Source: UMGS1002 sp964570825
GTDB taxonomy: Bacteria > Bacillota > Clostridia > Oscillospirales > CAG-272
Length of the DNA: 64,000 bases
Assembly: GCA_964570825.1 (NCBI GenBank)
Contig: CAZMZJ010000003.1
Location: forward strand, 62,001 to 126,000
Direction of reading: 5' to 3'
The notes under the pieces: model-generated
What the model was told of the DNA's origin: nothing
What the model saw: the letters and a program-made list of their open reading frames with translations, nothing else
Database searches by the model: none
Position numbers and translations under genes: made by a program
Shown here: positions 49,741 through 58,473 of the stretch, in pieces
How the letters are laid out: each line of letters opens with the position of its first letter
Numbering within the stretch: position 1 is the stretch's first letter

Positions 49741-51150
49741 TTATTTCTGCGCGTCGTTGTCGTCGAAGACATCGCCGCACTCGGGGCAGAATTTCGGCGG
49801 GTTGTGCGGGTCTGACGGTGTCCAGCCGCATTTGTCGCATTTATACACCGGAGCGCCGGCGGGACGTTTAGCTCCGCAGGACGAGCAGAACCTGCCTCTG
49901 TTTATTTCTCCGCACGCGCATTTCCAGCCCTCTTCCTCAGGCTTTTTTGCACCGCATTCGTTGCAGAATTTACCCGTGTTCCCGCGTTTGCCGCACTTTT
50001 TGCAGTCCCACGAGGCGCCGCCTTCAGCTTCCGGCTTCTTTGCACCGCATTCATTGCAGAATTTTCCGGTGTTGTTCTTCCCGCCGCACTTCGGGCAGTC
50101 CCAGCCGGCAGGCGACGATGCGCTCTGCTGAGCCGCCTGTTGCTGTGCTCCCATCTGGTAGAAGCTTGCGGCGTTCATTCCGCCCGCCTGCTGCGCCATG
50201 CCGAAGCCCATAAAGCCCGCCATCGCTCCGTTCGGGTTTGCGGCGGCTGCTTTCATCGCCTCCGCCTGAGCGCTTGCGAGCGTCGCGCCCGCCATAGTGG
50301 GATTGCGCAGAACAGCGGCTCTCTGAAGCTCCTTTATCATGTCCTCGTCTTCCTTCGGAGCTGAGACAGAGTTGATCGCGACCGATATCACGGCGATACC
50401 GCGCAGCCCTGTCCATTTCGACGACAGCACCGCGTTCATCGCCTCGGACATTTCAGCGGTATGACCGGGCAGGGCGCTGTATCTGATGCCCAGTTCGGAT
50501 ATTTTCGCAAACGCCGGCTGCAGGGCGTTAAGAAATTCGCTCTTGAGCTGCCCGTCAAGCTCGGTCCGGCTGTACTCATCCCGCACGTTCCCGCAGACGT
50601 TTGCGTAAAAGAGCAGCGGGTTTACGATTTTATATGAATACACTCCGTTGCAGCGGATGGTTATGTCGGCGTCAAGCCCTATGTTTCGGTCGACTACGCG
50701 GAAGGGAACAGGCGCCGGGGTACCGAACTTATTGTCTATTAGTTCCTTTGTGTTGATGTAGTAGACGCGCTGGTCGCGGGCGGGGTCTCCGCCGTACGTG
50801 AAGCGGCGGCCTATGGCGCGGAAGGTGTCACCGATTGCATCGCCGAGATTTCCGGCAAATATGCTCGGTTCGGTGGATGAATTGTAGATGAATTCGCCCG
50901 GCTCGGCGCAGACCTCGGCTATCTTGCCTTGATCGACGATTATCATGCACTGTCCGTCGGCGACGGCGATGCCGCTGCCGTTTGAAATCACATTGTCGTT
51001 GCCTTTATAATTCGACGAGCGCCGGGTGGTCTTCTTTTGCCCTCTCGCCACAAGGATGTCCTTGTCGAGAGAATCACAGAAGAAGAATTCCTTCCACTGG
51101 TCGGCAAGAGTGCCGCCGACGGCGCCGAACGCAGCTCTTAACAGTCCCAT
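49741..51150 (-). CDS. SPFH-domain protein with four C-terminal zinc ribbons (YdjI-like)
   Basis: A 469-residue cytoplasmic protein. Residues 1-330 form an SPFH/band-7-like (virion-core-type) domain (AFGAVGGTLADQWKEFF, GECAEPGEF-like CAEPGEFIYN, VISVAINSVSAP), followed by an Ala/Gln/Met-rich linker. Then come four CxxC-CxxC zinc ribbons: WDCPKCGGKNNTGKFCNECG, WDCKKCG...CNECG, WKCACG...CSSCG and YKCDKCG...CPECG. The frame opens at 51294, but GGAGG directly before ATG 51150 fixes the start. First gene of the YdjI-YdjG-YdjH-like unit; no pspA is present. Confidence 0.85.
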   Translation of the reverse strand: MGLLRAAFGAVGGTLADQWKEFFFCDSLDKDILVARGQKKTTRRSSNYKGNDNVISNGSGIAVADGQCMIIVDQGKIAEVCAEPGEFIYNSSTEPSIFAGNLGDAIGDTFRAIGRRFTYGGDPARDQRVYYINTKELIDNKFGTPAPVPFRVVDRNIGLDADITIRCNGVYSYKIVNPLLFYANVCGNVRDEYSRTELDGQLKSEFLNALQPAFAKISELGIRYSALPGHTAEMSEAMNAVLSSKWTGLRGIAVISVAINSVSAPKEDEDMIKELQRAAVLRNPTMAGATLASAQAEAMKAAAANPNGAMAGFMGFGMAQQAGGMNAASFYQMGAQQQAAQQSASSPAGWDCPKCGGKNNTGKFCNECGAKKPEAEGGASWDCKKCGKRGNTGKFCNECGAKKPEEEGWKCACGEINRGRFCSSCGAKRPAGAPVYKCDKCGWTPSDPHNPPKFCPECGDVFDDNDAQK

Positions 51151-51238
51151 AAAAACCTCCATGCCGCAAAAACGGCTATATATTTTTGATGATCGTTTCG
51201 TTGAATCAGAGTCATGTGCGGGGTCGATTTGCAATAAC

Positions 51239-51267
51239 ATTATAAAGGCGGCGGAGCGTTTTGTCAA
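51239..51267 (-). promoter_or_regulatory. Consensus promoter of the SPFH/zinc-ribbon/TPM unit
   Basis: Minus strand: -35 TTGACA (51262-51267), 17-base spacer, -10 TATAAT (51239-51244). A perfect housekeeping promoter, leader about 80 bases. Confidence 0.85.
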
Positions 51268-51329
51268 TATGGCGGAGTTCCTGCTTTTATACATATTATT
51301 GAAATATTGCTTTATGTTTGATGCGGAAG

Positions 51330-51358
51330 TTGATTTTCAGCGGAAAATGTGATAAAAT
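51330..51358 (+). promoter_or_regulatory. Promoter of the dehydratase/activase-like pair
   Basis: -35 TTGATT (51330-51335), 17-base spacer, -10 TAAAAT (51353-51358), 50 bases before the start at 51409. Confidence 0.55.
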
Positions 51359-51408
51359 AATTTGTTAAAGAATAACTTTTTCGCAGTATCCTGAGAGGAT
51401 GAGGCTGA

Positions 51409-52734
51409 ATGGATTACGTCGAATTTACCAAACAGATGAAAAAAGAATATACGATTCTTGCGCCCGATATGTTTCCGATTCACATGAAGCTCATTACCGG
51501 CATCTTTAAGCATTACGGATACAACCTCGAAGTGCTTAAGTATACCGGCAAAAAAGTGCTTGACACGGGACTTAGGTACGTACACAACGATATGTGCTAT
51601 CCCGCAATCTGTACCCTCGGGCAACTGCTTTATGCCATCACATCCGGAGACTACGACCCGCACAAGGTGGCAATGATACACTTCCAGACACGCGGCGGCT
51701 GCCGCGCGTCCAACTACATAAAACTGCTCCGCAAAGCGCTTGACAATATGGGTTACGGATATATTCCGGTAATTTCCGTGAACTTCACCGGATATGAAAA
51801 ACACAGCGGTTTTTCTATCAGCCCGATTATGATTTACCGGGGGCTGACGTCTATCCTTTACGGCGATATGCTTATGCTGCTGAAAAATCAGGTGCAGCCA
51901 TACGAGGTGAACAAGGGCGACGCCGAAAGGCTTGCGGACAAATGGACGTGCGAGCTTAACAGGCAGTTATCGCGCAGTGGACCGTTCAAAATGGACAGAA
52001 TCAAAAAAAACCTTGAGAGAATCGCACATGACTTCAGCAGAATCGAGACTGTGCGGACAGATAAGGTAAAAGTCGGGATTGTCGGAGAAATTTACGTCAA
52101 GTATGCGCCGTTCGGAAACAACAATCTTGAAAAGCTGCTTGAGTCGCAGGACTGCGAATATATGGTGCCGGGGGCGCTCGGCTTTTTTGAATACGGCTTC
52201 TCGGATCCCGCCGCTGACCGCCGGCTGTACGGCGGAGGCTTCTTTAGGACGCTTGCCGGCAATATGGCGCTGGGCGCCCTTAAGTACCTTGAAAGAAAAA
52301 TGCTTGACGTGCTGAAAAAGTATCCGCAGTTCGTATCTCCTTCCCCTTTTTCAAAGCTTGAAAAAAAAGCCGACATCGTTCTCAACCATGGCGTCAAAAT
52401 GGGCGAGGGGTGGTTCCTGCCCGCGGAGATGGCCGAGCTGATTGAGCTGGGATACGGCAACATCGTTTGCGCGCAGCCCTTCGGCTGCCTGCCGAACCAT
52501 ATTGTCGGCAAGGGCGTTGTAAGGCACATAAAAGAGCTGTATCCCGAGGCGAACATCTGCCAGGTGGATTACGACACGGGGGCATCGTATGTCAACCAGG
52601 AAAACCGCATAAAGCTGATGCTGGCGGTTGCAAGGGAGAATATGATTGCAAAAGAAACGGCGGCGAAAAGCGTTGACAATTCAGCCCCGGAAGAGAACGG
52701 CTTGAACACCGCCGCACGCAGCGAGGCTATATAA
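51409..52734 (+). CDS. 2-Hydroxyacyl-CoA dehydratase-like protein (HgdB-type part)
   Basis: A 441-residue cytoplasmic protein matching the C-terminal part of the very large two-hydroxyacyl-CoA-dehydratase-activase-like proteins of anaerobes. Segments seen: YVHNDMCYPAICTLGQLL, FQTRGGCRASNYIKLLRKAL and CAQPFGCLPNHIVGKGVVR, with cysteines that could hold a [4Fe-4S] cluster, and CQVDYDTGASYVNQENR. Radical dehydratases use such clusters, but the true reaction of this family is not established. The partner gene starts four bases after the stop. Confidence 0.8.
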   Translation: MDYVEFTKQMKKEYTILAPDMFPIHMKLITGIFKHYGYNLEVLKYTGKKVLDTGLRYVHNDMCYPAICTLGQLLYAITSGDYDPHKVAMIHFQTRGGCRASNYIKLLRKALDNMGYGYIPVISVNFTGYEKHSGFSISPIMIYRGLTSILYGDMLMLLKNQVQPYEVNKGDAERLADKWTCELNRQLSRSGPFKMDRIKKNLERIAHDFSRIETVRTDKVKVGIVGEIYVKYAPFGNNNLEKLLESQDCEYMVPGALGFFEYGFSDPAADRRLYGGGFFRTLAGNMALGALKYLERKMLDVLKKYPQFVSPSPFSKLEKKADIVLNHGVKMGEGWFLPAEMAELIELGYGNIVCAQPFGCLPNHIVGKGVVRHIKELYPEANICQVDYDTGASYVNQENRIKLMLAVARENMIAKETAAKSVDNSAPEENGLNTAARSEAI

Positions 52735-52738
52735 CAAT

Positions 52739-55708
52739 ATGAAAAAAATAGGACTTGATATAGGCTCCACTACAATAAAATGCGTCGTCATCGACGAAAA
52801 TCAGAACGAAAGCAAAAACGGCGGAATCCTGTTTTCGGATTACAGGCGGCACTTCTCGCAAATATCGCGCGTCACGGGCGAGCTGCTTGAGAAGATTGCG
52901 GAATTGTTTCCGGATGAAAAAATGGCGGCGGTTATGTCGGGCTCGGCAGGGATGGGTATTGCGCATGACCTGAACATACCCTTCGTTCAGGAGGTGTACG
53001 CGACCAGGACCGCAGTGATGCGGCTTGTGCCACGCACCGACGCCGTCATAGAACTTGGCGGCGAGGACGCCAAAATACTTTTCCTTACCGACGGCCTCGA
53101 GGTCAGGATGAACGGAAGCTGCGCCGGAGGCACCGGAGCTTTCATCGACCAGATGGCGACACTTTTGTCGGTTCACAACGACGAGCTGAACGAGCTTGCC
53201 GCGCAGCATGAGAAAATCTACACTATAGCTTCGCGCTGCGGTGTGTTTGCAAAATCGGATATTCAGCCGCTTATCAATCAGGGCGCAAAGCTTCAGGACA
53301 TAGCCGAGAGCATCTTCTGCGCGGTGGTCAACCAGACAATCGGCGGCCTCGCTCAGGGGCGTGAAATCAAAGGAAATCTGCTGTATCTCGGCGGCCCGCT
53401 GACATTCTTTCCGGAGCTCAGGCGCTGCTTTGACAGGACGCTCGGAATCACCGGCGTCTGCCCCGAAAATTCGCTTTTCTACGTCGCGCTCGGTGCTGCG
53501 TTCTCGGCGTCATCGCAAACCTTTGACATCCGCGAGCTCTCGGGCCGTGTTAAGAAATATGCTTCACAGGAGGGATACGCATCCTGTCCGCCGCTGTTTT
53601 CCTCGCAGGCTGAATACGACGCCTTCCTCGAGCGCCACAGCCATGACTCCGACAATATCGGATTTATTGACAAACCGGCGGAACGTATGTATCTCGGTAT
53701 AGATGCCGGTTCGACCACTGTCAAAGCGGTGCTTTGCAGCGGCGAAGGCATGATACTCGACAGCTTCTACCGTCCGAACAGCGCAAACCCGGTTCAGATA
53801 GTTAAAGAATATCTCGAATCGGTCTATAAACATTTTCCGGGCATTAACATAGCTTCTTCGGCTGTCACCGGGTATGGCGAGGACATTATTAAAAGCGCGT
53901 TTCACGTCGACTATGGCGTCGTTGAAACTATAGCGCACTACACGGCGGCCAGAAAATTCGCGCCTTGCGTCGATTTCATCATTGATATAGGCGGGCAGGA
54001 CATAAAATGCTTCAAAATCCGCAACGGAGCGATTGAAAATATTTTTCTCAACGAAGCCTGCTCGTCGGGCTGCGGTTCGTTCCTTCAGACCTTTGCCGGA
54101 GCGCTTGATTACGATATTGAGGAATTTGCGGCTCTCGGCCTGCTTGCCGACAAGCCGGTCAATCTCGGCTCGCGCTGCACCGTCTTTATGAACAGCTCCG
54201 TGAAACAGGCGCAGAAGGACGGGGCCTCGGTCGAGAACATCTCGGCAGGGCTGTCGGTCAGCGTCGTCAAAAACGCCCTATACAAGGTTATTCGCTGCGC
54301 CTCGCCGGAACAGCTCGGCAATAATATTGTTGTTCAGGGGGGAACCTTTCTCAACAACGCAGTGCTGCGCGCATTCGAGCAGGAGATAGGACGCAATGTA
54401 ATTCGCCCGTCAGTCGCCGGACTGATGGGGGCTTACGGCGCCGCGCTTTATGCCGCCGCCCTTTCATCTGCCGACGGAAAAGCAAAAAGCGCGATTCTTG
54501 ACGCTGAGCGGCTTGCGGCATTCGCGCACGGCGTCCGCACTGTACCCTGCGGCGGCTGCGGAAACCGCTGTCAGCTGACAGTCAACACTTTCGGCGACGG
54601 CGGGCGTTTCATCGCCGGCAACCGCTGCTCAAAGCCGCTTGAGGCCGGCAGAAAGCCGCATTACAATATTTATGAATATAAAAACAGGCTTCTCTCGTCC
54701 TACCGTGAAAACAGGATAAATCCTGAAAAACTGACAATCGGGATACCGGTGGGGCTGAATATGTACGAGCTTCTGCCGTTCTGGCATACGCTTTTTACAA
54801 AGCTTGGCTTCAATGTGCTGACTTCTCCGGCATCAAACCGCGAACTGTTCGTTTCGGGGCAGCACACAATTCCGTCCGACACCGTCTGCTTCCCGGCAAA
54901 GCTTATGCACGGCCATATCGAGGCTCTGCTCCACGGAAAGGCCGATGCGATTTTCTACCCCTGCATGAGTTACAATCTTGACGAGGGGCTCGGCGACGAT
55001 CACTACAACTGTCCTGTCGTTGCATATTATCCGGAGGTAATCAAATATAACGTCGGCGCTCTTAAGGACGTAAAGTTTATTGACGACTTTGTCGGACTTC
55101 ACAACCGCCGCGATTTCCCGGTAAAGTTCGCAAAGGTGCTTAACCGGTACTTCAAAGGATTTGAGGCCGGGGTTGTCAAAGAGGCGGCGGAAGCTGCGTA
55201 TGGAGAGTATGAGTCATACATGAACAGCATCCGTTCGAAGGCGGACGAGCTGCTGGATTTTGCCGCGAAGGAAAAGCTTCCGGTAATAGTGCTTGCAGGA
55301 CGGCCTTATCATGTCGACCCGGAGGTTAATCACGGCATCGACCAGCTCATCTGCGATCTCGGCGCAGTGGTGCTTTCGGAGGACAGCGTCAGCGGAAGGG
55401 AGAAAAAATTCAAAACCGGCGTGCTAAACCAGTGGACATATCACGCAAGGCTTTATGCGGCGGCTAAATTCGTTGCCGAATGTCCGGCGGACATGCAGGT
55501 CAACCTCGTGCAGCTGGTTTCGTTCGGCTGCGGCGTCGACGCTGTTACCACAGACGAGGTGCGAGCGATTGTCGAAAGAGCCGGAAAGATATATACTCAG
55601 ATAAAAATCGATGAGATAACCAATATCGGAGCCGCGAAAATCCGGCTGCGCAGCCTGTTCGCCGCGGCGGGCATCGAAATGCGGCAGGATGCCGCAGGCA
55701 GGCAGTAA
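52739..55708 (+). CDS. Double-ASKHA activase with DUF2229-like domain (acyl-CoA dehydratase activase family)
   Basis: A 989-residue cytoplasmic protein with two tandem BcrA/BadF-type ATPase domains. The first starts IGLDIGSTTIKCVV with GSCAGGTGAFIDQMA; the second starts LGIDAGSTTVKAVL (about 320) with FIIDIGGQDIKCFKI and NEACSSGCGSFLQTFAGAL, whose cysteines form the subunit-bridging cluster of HgdC-type activators. A cysteine block CGGCGNRCQLT and a DUF2229-like domain (IGIPVGLNMYELLPFW, PSDTVCFPAKLMHGH, FYPCMSY) follow from about 600. In many relatives the HgdB-like part is fused to the C-terminus; here it is the separate upstream gene. Confidence 0.85.
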   Translation: MKKIGLDIGSTTIKCVVIDENQNESKNGGILFSDYRRHFSQISRVTGELLEKIAELFPDEKMAAVMSGSAGMGIAHDLNIPFVQEVYATRTAVMRLVPRTDAVIELGGEDAKILFLTDGLEVRMNGSCAGGTGAFIDQMATLLSVHNDELNELAAQHEKIYTIASRCGVFAKSDIQPLINQGAKLQDIAESIFCAVVNQTIGGLAQGREIKGNLLYLGGPLTFFPELRRCFDRTLGITGVCPENSLFYVALGAAFSASSQTFDIRELSGRVKKYASQEGYASCPPLFSSQAEYDAFLERHSHDSDNIGFIDKPAERMYLGIDAGSTTVKAVLCSGEGMILDSFYRPNSANPVQIVKEYLESVYKHFPGINIASSAVTGYGEDIIKSAFHVDYGVVETIAHYTAARKFAPCVDFIIDIGGQDIKCFKIRNGAIENIFLNEACSSGCGSFLQTFAGALDYDIEEFAALGLLADKPVNLGSRCTVFMNSSVKQAQKDGASVENISAGLSVSVVKNALYKVIRCASPEQLGNNIVVQGGTFLNNAVLRAFEQEIGRNVIRPSVAGLMGAYGAALYAAALSSADGKAKSAILDAERLAAFAHGVRTVPCGGCGNRCQLTVNTFGDGGRFIAGNRCSKPLEAGRKPHYNIYEYKNRLLSSYRENRINPEKLTIGIPVGLNMYELLPFWHTLFTKLGFNVLTSPASNRELFVSGQHTIPSDTVCFPAKLMHGHIEALLHGKADAIFYPCMSYNLDEGLGDDHYNCPVVAYYPEVIKYNVGALKDVKFIDDFVGLHNRRDFPVKFAKVLNRYFKGFEAGVVKEAAEAAYGEYESYMNSIRSKADELLDFAAKEKLPVIVLAGRPYHVDPEVNHGIDQLICDLGAVVLSEDSVSGREKKFKTGVLNQWTYHARLYAAAKFVAECPADMQVNLVQLVSFGCGVDAVTTDEVRAIVERAGKIYTQIKIDEITNIGAAKIRLRSLFAAAGIEMRQDAAGRQ

Positions 55709-55752
55709 AAAACATTTATCTCAAAATAAAATTTAACAGAAAGAAACAACCA

Positions 55753-57639
55753 ATGCGAAGACTTAAACACATATTCGGATGTTTCATTATTCTGCTTCTT
55801 CCGATACTGCTCGCGTCATGCACGCAGCTTTTTGGAATGGCGGATGAAGTTGAAACGGAAAATGAAAAACACGGGTATACCGTCGCCGTTATGCTCCTGC
55901 CATGCGACGGCATGACGATCGACAGCGAAAATCCGGTGCGCGTCGAACCGGGAGGGGATGCGGTTTTCTCGGTTACGATAAGCGACGATATGCAGCTCGA
56001 CAGTCTGAGCCGGGGGGCAGTGTATAATGACGGCAAGGTTACCGTGCCGGGCGTGTATATGCCTCTGACGATTGCAGCAAGCTGCTCGAAAAAGCCTGAA
56101 ACAGATATTCCCGCGACACCTGTCGGAATCGACGAACCGACAGCCGACAGCCTTGCGGCGCCGGAGGGATATTATCTTGTCATATATCATGCAAACGGCG
56201 GGACGTTAAATGCGTATGCCGCCAAAGCTTTGGCGGCGACCGTTTACGGAACCGGGACTCTGGCTGTGAGGAACAGCGCGTCCTTTTATCTCTGCCCTAA
56301 TGCGCTGGCAAACAAGGGGTATTTCACACGAAAGGGATACGCGCTGCTCGGGTACAATACTATGCCGGACGGCAGCGGGGATTTCTATGCCTGCGGCTGG
56401 AATATCATCATGCCAAACAGCCGGGTTATCGACCTTTACGCAGTATGGGCGGCTGAAACACCCGCGGAGGATTTCACTTTCAGCGTGACGAACGGCAAAG
56501 CGGCGGTCACAGGATACTGTGGCAGCGGCAATGTTGTGGTTATACCCGAATATTACGGTGATTATCCCGTAGTCTCGATTGCGGCGGGCGCGTTCAGGTC
56601 GGCGTCTTTCAGCAAGGTGTACCTGACACGCGGGCTTGAAACTGTCGAGAAAAACGCTTTTTACAACTGCGCGGTACTTGACACTGTTTATATGAGCGAC
56701 AGCTTAATGTCGATAAGCGACGCTTCCTTTCTTAGCTGTAAAAACCTGAAAAATCTGATGATAAGCGCTGTCCGCGACCCGGTCTACACCACCAACAAGC
56801 ACGGTACATATTCGGTCAAGTTCGAGCTGCTTTACACCGCAAAAAAGCGGAAGGTCATGGTTGTCTGCGGGTCAAATACGGCATACGGGCTTGATTCGGT
56901 TCGACTGATGGAAAGTCTTGATTTCGACGCGACGGTCGTTAACTTCGGGTTCAACTGGATCACGCCCTCGCTGATGCAGATGGAGATTGCGCTCCGCTTT
57001 TCAAATCCGGGCGACATACTGCTGCTGGCACCCGAGCTTACTGAGGCTCAGTTCGGCGGAGTCGCCGCATATACCACAATGTGGCAGATGTTCGAGAGCT
57101 GCTATGAGGCAATAAGCTATGTCAATATTCAGAATTATACGGGAATATTCGACACATTCGCGTCATTTAACCAGACGCGTGCCCGCTCGGAGACCCACAG
57201 CTACGATAACTATGTATCGGATGTAAACATTTACGGAGATTATACGGTTTACCGCACGGCACAGCCTGCCGACTACAACCGGGAAAATCAGAAAAATCTT
57301 GATTTCAACATATCCGCTTTTCTAACCGACGAGAGAGTCGCGCGGATGAATGCTATGTTTGACAGGTTTATCAATAAAGGCTGCCATGTATGGATGAGCT
57401 TCGCTTCGATTAACTATAACGGCCTTTCGGAGCAGTCGAAAAATGCGGCATACCGGGCGGCGTGGGTGGACGCGCTTAAGAGCAAGCTTCATGCGACGCT
57501 TATTTCTGATATTGAAAACTATATCTATCCCGGCAATTACTTTTTTGACTCGAACTTCCACCTCTCCACCGAGGCGACAAAGATACGCACCATGTCGCTT
57601 GCGGAGGATATGAACAATGCCTTCAAATCCATAAAATAG
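55753..57639 (+). CDS. Mosaic surface lipoprotein: InlB-type repeat, BspA-type LRR and SGNH-like domain
   Basis: A 628-residue lipoprotein (lipobox LLASC, Cys23). Residues about 138-232 resemble an InlB B-repeat/Listeria-Bacteroides repeat (LVIYHANGGTLNAYA ... KGYALLGYNTMPDGSGDFY ... IDLYAVWA). About 240-335 is a short BspA-type leucine-rich region (VVSIAAGAFRSASFSKVYLTRGLETVEKNAFYNC). About 350-628 is an SGNH-like hydrolase or related fold (MVVCGSNTAYGLDS, NPGDILLLAPEL, and DSNFHLSTEATKI near the end). Surface binding plus ester hydrolysis is possible; no function proven. Weak ribosome binding site (AGAAAG). Confidence 0.7.
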   Translation: MRRLKHIFGCFIILLLPILLASCTQLFGMADEVETENEKHGYTVAVMLLPCDGMTIDSENPVRVEPGGDAVFSVTISDDMQLDSLSRGAVYNDGKVTVPGVYMPLTIAASCSKKPETDIPATPVGIDEPTADSLAAPEGYYLVIYHANGGTLNAYAAKALAATVYGTGTLAVRNSASFYLCPNALANKGYFTRKGYALLGYNTMPDGSGDFYACGWNIIMPNSRVIDLYAVWAAETPAEDFTFSVTNGKAAVTGYCGSGNVVVIPEYYGDYPVVSIAAGAFRSASFSKVYLTRGLETVEKNAFYNCAVLDTVYMSDSLMSISDASFLSCKNLKNLMISAVRDPVYTTNKHGTYSVKFELLYTAKKRKVMVVCGSNTAYGLDSVRLMESLDFDATVVNFGFNWITPSLMQMEIALRFSNPGDILLLAPELTEAQFGGVAAYTTMWQMFESCYEAISYVNIQNYTGIFDTFASFNQTRARSETHSYDNYVSDVNIYGDYTVYRTAQPADYNRENQKNLDFNISAFLTDERVARMNAMFDRFINKGCHVWMSFASINYNGLSEQSKNAAYRAAWVDALKSKLHATLISDIENYIYPGNYFFDSNFHLSTEATKIRTMSLAEDMNNAFKSIK

Positions 57640-57666
57640 CTCGTGCTGAAAGAATTAGATGATGAA

Positions 57667-58365
57667 ATGAATAATACTGTCAAAACTGAAATCAACGGTA
57701 TTCCGGTTGAAATAATCAGAAAAAAAATAAAGAACCTTCACCTTTATGTACTACCTCCGGACGGCAGGGTGAGAGTGAGCGCGCCGAGGAAGCTTAGCGA
57801 CAGCGTCATTTTGAGGTTTGTCGGAGAAAAATCCGGGTGGATAAATAAAAGGCGGACGATGCTGTCAAATCAACAGGGCGGAAACATTTCAGGATATATC
57901 ACGGGAGAAGAAATCAGTGTCCTCGGCAAGCGGTATGTTCTTGAATTGAGATATGCGGCAAGAGGAAAGTCTTTTTTGCTTGAGGGGGAGAACGCGGTTC
58001 TGACGGTGAGGGAAGACAGCACGGCAGAACAGCGAGAGGAGTTCGTCAACGAGCGGCTCAGAGATTTGCTTAAGGCGGAAATTGAGAAATATCTGCCTAA
58101 GTGGGAGAATATTACCGGACTGCACCCGTCGGGCTGGCAGGTGAAAAACATGAAAACCCGCTGGGGTACCTGCAATACGCGGACGGGAAAAATCTGGCTT
58201 AACCTTCAGCTTGCTAAAAAATCCGAAATTTATCTTGAGTATGTGATTCTGCACGAGCTGGCCCATCTGAAGTTCAAGAATCACGGCAGGGATTTCAAAG
58301 CCCTGCTTGACAGGTATATGCCAGACTGGAGAACTATAAAAAAACAGCTTAACGGAAATATATAA
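57667..58365 (+). CDS. M48-like zinc metallopeptidase (YgjP/DUF45 family)
   Basis: A 232-residue soluble protein with the zinc motif HELAH (196-200) and a third ligand His206 (HELAHLKFKNHGRDF), preceded by MKTRWGTCNTRTGKIWLN, which is diagnostic of the YgjP/DUF45 family. The N-terminal half (KNLHLYVLPPDGRVRVSAPR, ISVLGKRYVLEL) is beta-rich. The role of this family is not settled. The frame opens at GTG 57643; ATG 57667 fits homolog length better but lacks a strong ribosome binding site. A terminator follows. Confidence 0.88.
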   Translation: MNNTVKTEINGIPVEIIRKKIKNLHLYVLPPDGRVRVSAPRKLSDSVILRFVGEKSGWINKRRTMLSNQQGGNISGYITGEEISVLGKRYVLELRYAARGKSFLLEGENAVLTVREDSTAEQREEFVNERLRDLLKAEIEKYLPKWENITGLHPSGWQVKNMKTRWGTCNTRTGKIWLNLQLAKKSEIYLEYVILHELAHLKFKNHGRDFKALLDRYMPDWRTIKKQLNGNI

Positions 58366-58368
58366 AAC

Positions 58369-58398
58369 AACAGACCGGTTTTCGGTCTGTTTGTTTTA
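58369..58398 (+). terminator. Terminator after the metallopeptidase gene
   Basis: AACAGACCG (58369-58377) / CGGTCTGTT (58383-58391) followed by TGTTTTAT. Confidence 0.8.
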
Positions 58399-58473
58399 TA
58401 CAGAATATTTCAAATTCGGCGAAGCCGTTTATCCGGTTGGCTTTTCAAATAAGCCCGGCTTAAGTCCACCATT

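Noticed and set aside
49460..50131. Plus-strand open frame of 223 codons across the zinc-ribbon and SPFH genes
   Set aside because: Translation is Ser/Arg/His-rich and low in structure, typical of an antisense shadow; both minus-strand genes are clearly coding.
51409..55708. Frameshift splitting one giant dehydratase/activase gene
   Set aside because: The order of the parts is reversed relative to the fused protein, and both genes have proper starts and stops, so it is a true two-gene form.
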